Under the pieces are notes generated by a model. It saw nothing but the letters and a program-made list of their open reading frames with translations, did not search any database and had not been told where the DNA came from. Position numbers and translations under genes: made by a program. Positions 62,130 to 64,000 of a stretch of DNA of 64,000 nucleotides are shown piece by piece (position 1 is the first letter of the stretch; each line of letters begins with the position of its first letter). This DNA comes from Alginatibacterium sediminis (GTDB lineage: Bacteria; Pseudomonadota; Gammaproteobacteria; Enterobacterales; Celerinatantimonadaceae), in the NCBI RefSeq assembly GCF_003610775.1, contig NZ_RAQO01000008.1:372001-436000 (forward strand), read 5' to 3'.

Positions 62130-63068
62130 ATGCTAGAACTGTTTGACTATGACCTCAACCAGCTAAAGACCTTGACGGTTCTGTTGCAAGAAAAGCACAC
62201 CGGTAGGGCCGCAGAACGACTCAATACAACACAGCCAGTAGTGAGCCGCACGCTAGCCAAAATTCGCAAAGCGATTGGCGACCCACTATTTATTCGCCGA
62301 AGTCATGGTTTTGAGCTGACACCGCGCGCTGAGCGCCTTGCTTTGGAGCTTCCCGATACTTTGCAGCAACTAGAAAACTTGCTACGTGATGATCACTTCT
62401 CAGCCAAAGCCCTAACAGGAAAGCTTCGCATTGCAACCAATGTCTTGCTAATGGAACTTTATGGCTACCGTATTATTCAAGCTCTAAAAACCCATGCTCC
62501 AGGGCTGCAATTAGAATTACTCGACTTCGGTGCTCGAACTAGTGAACAAATTATTACCGGCGAAATCGACGCTGCGATTAGCTTTCCGTTTGAGCTAAAA
62601 TCCAAACAGCTTAGGCATGAGTCGTTAAGTGAGGTTAACTTTGGCTTGATCTGTCGCAGCGAGCTTAAGGATTTACCCGACGAAGTTGATTTGGAACAAG
62701 CTGCTCAGTACCCGATAGCAGGATTAATCGTGCCAACCTTTAATCAAAACCAACCACTGATCGAACAATACGCGTCCTGGGATCTAAAATTGGCATTTCG
62801 TAGTCAACATCTAGGCCCCGTACTCCAAGCCGTTCGACAAAGCGACACCTTGTTTATTGGACTATTGGAATTAGCGCAAGTTTTGGACCCGCAATTATTT
62901 CGAATGATACGAGTGAAAGGTTCATTTCCAATAAGCAGCGCCAGAGTTAACTATATTTATAGCAACAGTCAGCATTACTCGAGCAAGCATCACTGGTTGA
63001 TTAACTTGTTTAGGCGGGAGTTCGATGTACAAAACCCGGATACTGATTGCGCACTTCAAACCAAGTAA
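62130..63068 (+). CDS. LysR-family transcriptional regulator
   Basis: A 312-residue regulator. N-terminal winged helix: YDLNQLKTLTVLLQEKHTGRAAERLNTTQPVVSRTLAKIRKAIGDPLFIRRSHGFELTPRA. An effector-binding domain follows from about 95. The start TTTGACTAT-type leader (LFDYDLNQL) resembles NodD/LeuO-type members. Divergent from the outer-membrane barrel gene, its probable target. Ligand unknown. Confidence 0.9.
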   Translation: MLELFDYDLNQLKTLTVLLQEKHTGRAAERLNTTQPVVSRTLAKIRKAIGDPLFIRRSHGFELTPRAERLALELPDTLQQLENLLRDDHFSAKALTGKLRIATNVLLMELYGYRIIQALKTHAPGLQLELLDFGARTSEQIITGEIDAAISFPFELKSKQLRHESLSEVNFGLICRSELKDLPDEVDLEQAAQYPIAGLIVPTFNQNQPLIEQYASWDLKLAFRSQHLGPVLQAVRQSDTLFIGLLELAQVLDPQLFRMIRVKGSFPISSARVNYIYSNSQHYSSKHHWLINLFRREFDVQNPDTDCALQTK

Positions 63069-63241
63069 GTCACCATCGATTTGGTGCATAAATAACCAAA
63101 AACCTGTTGATTTCGGCATTCAGATAGCTTTGACCAACAATTGTGTACCAATTTATTTGCCCTAGGATAACCTTTTTGGTATAGATAGCGGCCATTCGTA
63201 GAGTGCTATTGCGCAAGCAGCGCAAAATTCAGGAGTGAAGT

Positions 63242-63688
63242 ATGCCAGAGGGCAAAAAGAAGACATTGGGAGTCCTCTCGATCGCGGGTGTAGAAGCGTA
63301 TCAAGAAAAGCCGGGTGAAGAGTACATGAATGATGACCAAATCGGTCACTTCAGAATCATACTTGAAGCATGGCGTAATCAACTTCGTGAAGAAGTTGAT
63401 CGCACAGTAACCCACATGAAGGACGAAGCCGCTAACTTTCCAGATCCAGTTGACCGCGCAGCTCAAGAGGAAGAGTTCAGTATTGAACTTAGAACTCGAG
63501 ACCGCGAACGTAAACTGATCAAGAAAATCGAAAAAACCTTAAATAAATTGGAAGAAGGTGATTTCGGATTCTGTGATGCTTGTGGTATCGAAATCGGAAT
63601 CCGTCGCTTAGAAGCACGCCCAACCGCTGACCTTTGTATCGACTGCAAAACCCTTGCTGAGATCAAAGAAAAACAGATGATTGGTTAA
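63242..63688 (+). CDS. dksA: RNA polymerase-binding transcription factor DksA
   Basis: Secondary-channel regulator that amplifies ppGpp effects on RNA polymerase. 148 residues (E. coli 151). The coiled-coil tip acids are D68 and D71 in [15 protein letters not shown], equivalent to E. coli D71 and D74. The zinc finger has C111, C114, C132 and C135 (CDACG ... CIDC). A GGAG ribosome site precedes the ATG. Followed 55 bases later by gluQ, the usual pair. Confidence 0.97.
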   Translation: MPEGKKKTLGVLSIAGVEAYQEKPGEEYMNDDQIGHFRIILEAWRNQLREEVDRTVTHMKDEAANFPDPVDRAAQEEEFSIELRTRDRERKLIKKIEKTLNKLEEGDFGFCDACGIEIGIRRLEARPTADLCIDCKTLAEIKEKQMIG

Positions 63689-63703
63689 TCTTCTTTAAGC
63701 ACA

Positions 63704-63729
63704 TGGCTAGCAAACTACATTGCTAGCCA
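63704..63729 (+). terminator. Hairpin in the dksA-gluQ gap
   Basis: Perfect ten-base stem TGGCTAGCAA/TTGCTAGCCA with loop ACTACA, but no U-run follows. It could slow transcription into gluQ or protect the dksA 3' end; a strict terminator is not supported. Confidence 0.5.
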
Positions 63730-63743
63730 GTGATAATAGGTTT

Positions 63744-64000
63744 ATGAGTCCCTACATTGGGCGATTTGCGCCATCTCCATCAGGCCCGTTGCATTTGGGT
63801 TCACTAGTTGCCGCTGTAGGTAGCTACCTGCAAGCTCGCGCACAACAAGGCCAATGGCTGCTGCGCATAGAAGATATTGATCCACCCCGTGAAGTCCTAG
63901 GTGCTACCGATACCATATTGCACCAACTTGAGCAGTTTTCTTTGCATTGGGATGGACCTGTTTTCTATCAAAGCCACCGCAGTGAAGCGTATTCGGAGCA
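63744..64000 (+). CDS. gluQ: Glutamyl-Q tRNA(Asp) synthetase, N-terminal fragment
   Basis: Open frame from ATG 63744 to the window end (85 complete codons visible). It begins [20 protein letters not shown], with the FAPSPSG and HLGS class I synthetase motif, then [14 protein letters not shown]. GluQ lacks the anticodon domain of GltX and glutamylates queuosine in tRNA-Asp. dksA-gluQ linkage supports this over GltX. The gene is cut by the window edge. Confidence 0.93.
   Translation, partial: MSPYIGRFAPSPSGPLHLGSLVAAVGSYLQARAQQGQWLLRIEDIDPPREVLGATDTILHQLEQFSLHWDGPVFYQSHRSEAYSE

Noticed and set aside
1-64000. CRISPR arrays, tRNA or rRNA genes, insertion sequences
   Set aside because: No regularly spaced repeats, no cloverleaf or rRNA-like sequence and no transposase frame were seen.

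Overview
The window comes from the chromosome of a marine-type gammaproteobacterium, most likely Alteromonadales/Vibrionales-related. The basis is gene content: the sodium-motor protein MotX, ArcB with its classical tripartite layout, a bifunctional UB2H-type PBP1b, ErpA, DksA-GluQ, SfsA, YajD, HrpB and the mdh/argR neighbourhood. The genus cannot be fixed from the sequence alone. Most of the window is dense, ordinary core genome with short operons and recognisable hairpin terminators.

Layout: 1-9.5 kb carries a cut gene, motX, an AbgT-family transporter, mdh, an arginine-type binding protein divergent from argR, and a ferric-iron ABC system (fbpA, fbpB, fbpC). 9.7-20.3 kb has a SET-family sugar efflux pump, an HD-GYP phosphodiesterase, a fatty acid hydroxylase with lysO, arcB, folE2, a PAS-GGDEF cyclase and a YhcC-type radical SAM protein. 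20.5-28.8 kb is housekeeping: pyrC, tyrS, a GNAT enzyme, mtnN-cbiB-btuF, an M23 peptidase and anmK.

29.3-33.7 kb is the accessory part. It is a small integron gene-cassette array with no integrase in the window (a CALIN-like cluster). Three cassette boundaries can be proved internally, because the first bases of each cassette are complementary to the 5' end of that cassette's own attC site. The cassettes encode a SEFIR-domain protein, a GIY-YIG-like protein and an unknown 210-residue protein. A serine hydrolase gene sits in a fourth segment with degenerate borders. It is followed by an unusual 887-residue protein built from two beta-amylase (GH14) units, only the second of which keeps the catalytic residues.

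36.9-44.4 kb has an MDR oxidoreductase, a glutathione S-transferase divergent from a LysR regulator, and an RND pump with its adaptor. 44.8-50.8 kb has erpA, a DUF6776-type gene and a seven-gene yjfI-J-(K+ channel)-K-L-M-C operon: a PspA-like envelope module with an ATP-grasp ligase and an ion channel placed in the middle. 51-64 kb has hemL, an NlpC/P60 lipoprotein, mrcB, a GGDEF-EAL protein, hrpB, yajD, sfsA, an outer-membrane barrel divergent from a LysR regulator, dksA, and the start of gluQ, cut by the window edge.

Three c-di-GMP proteins (HD-GYP, GGDEF, degenerate GGDEF plus EAL) are scattered through the window. No rRNA, tRNA, CRISPR array, transposase or integrase gene was seen.
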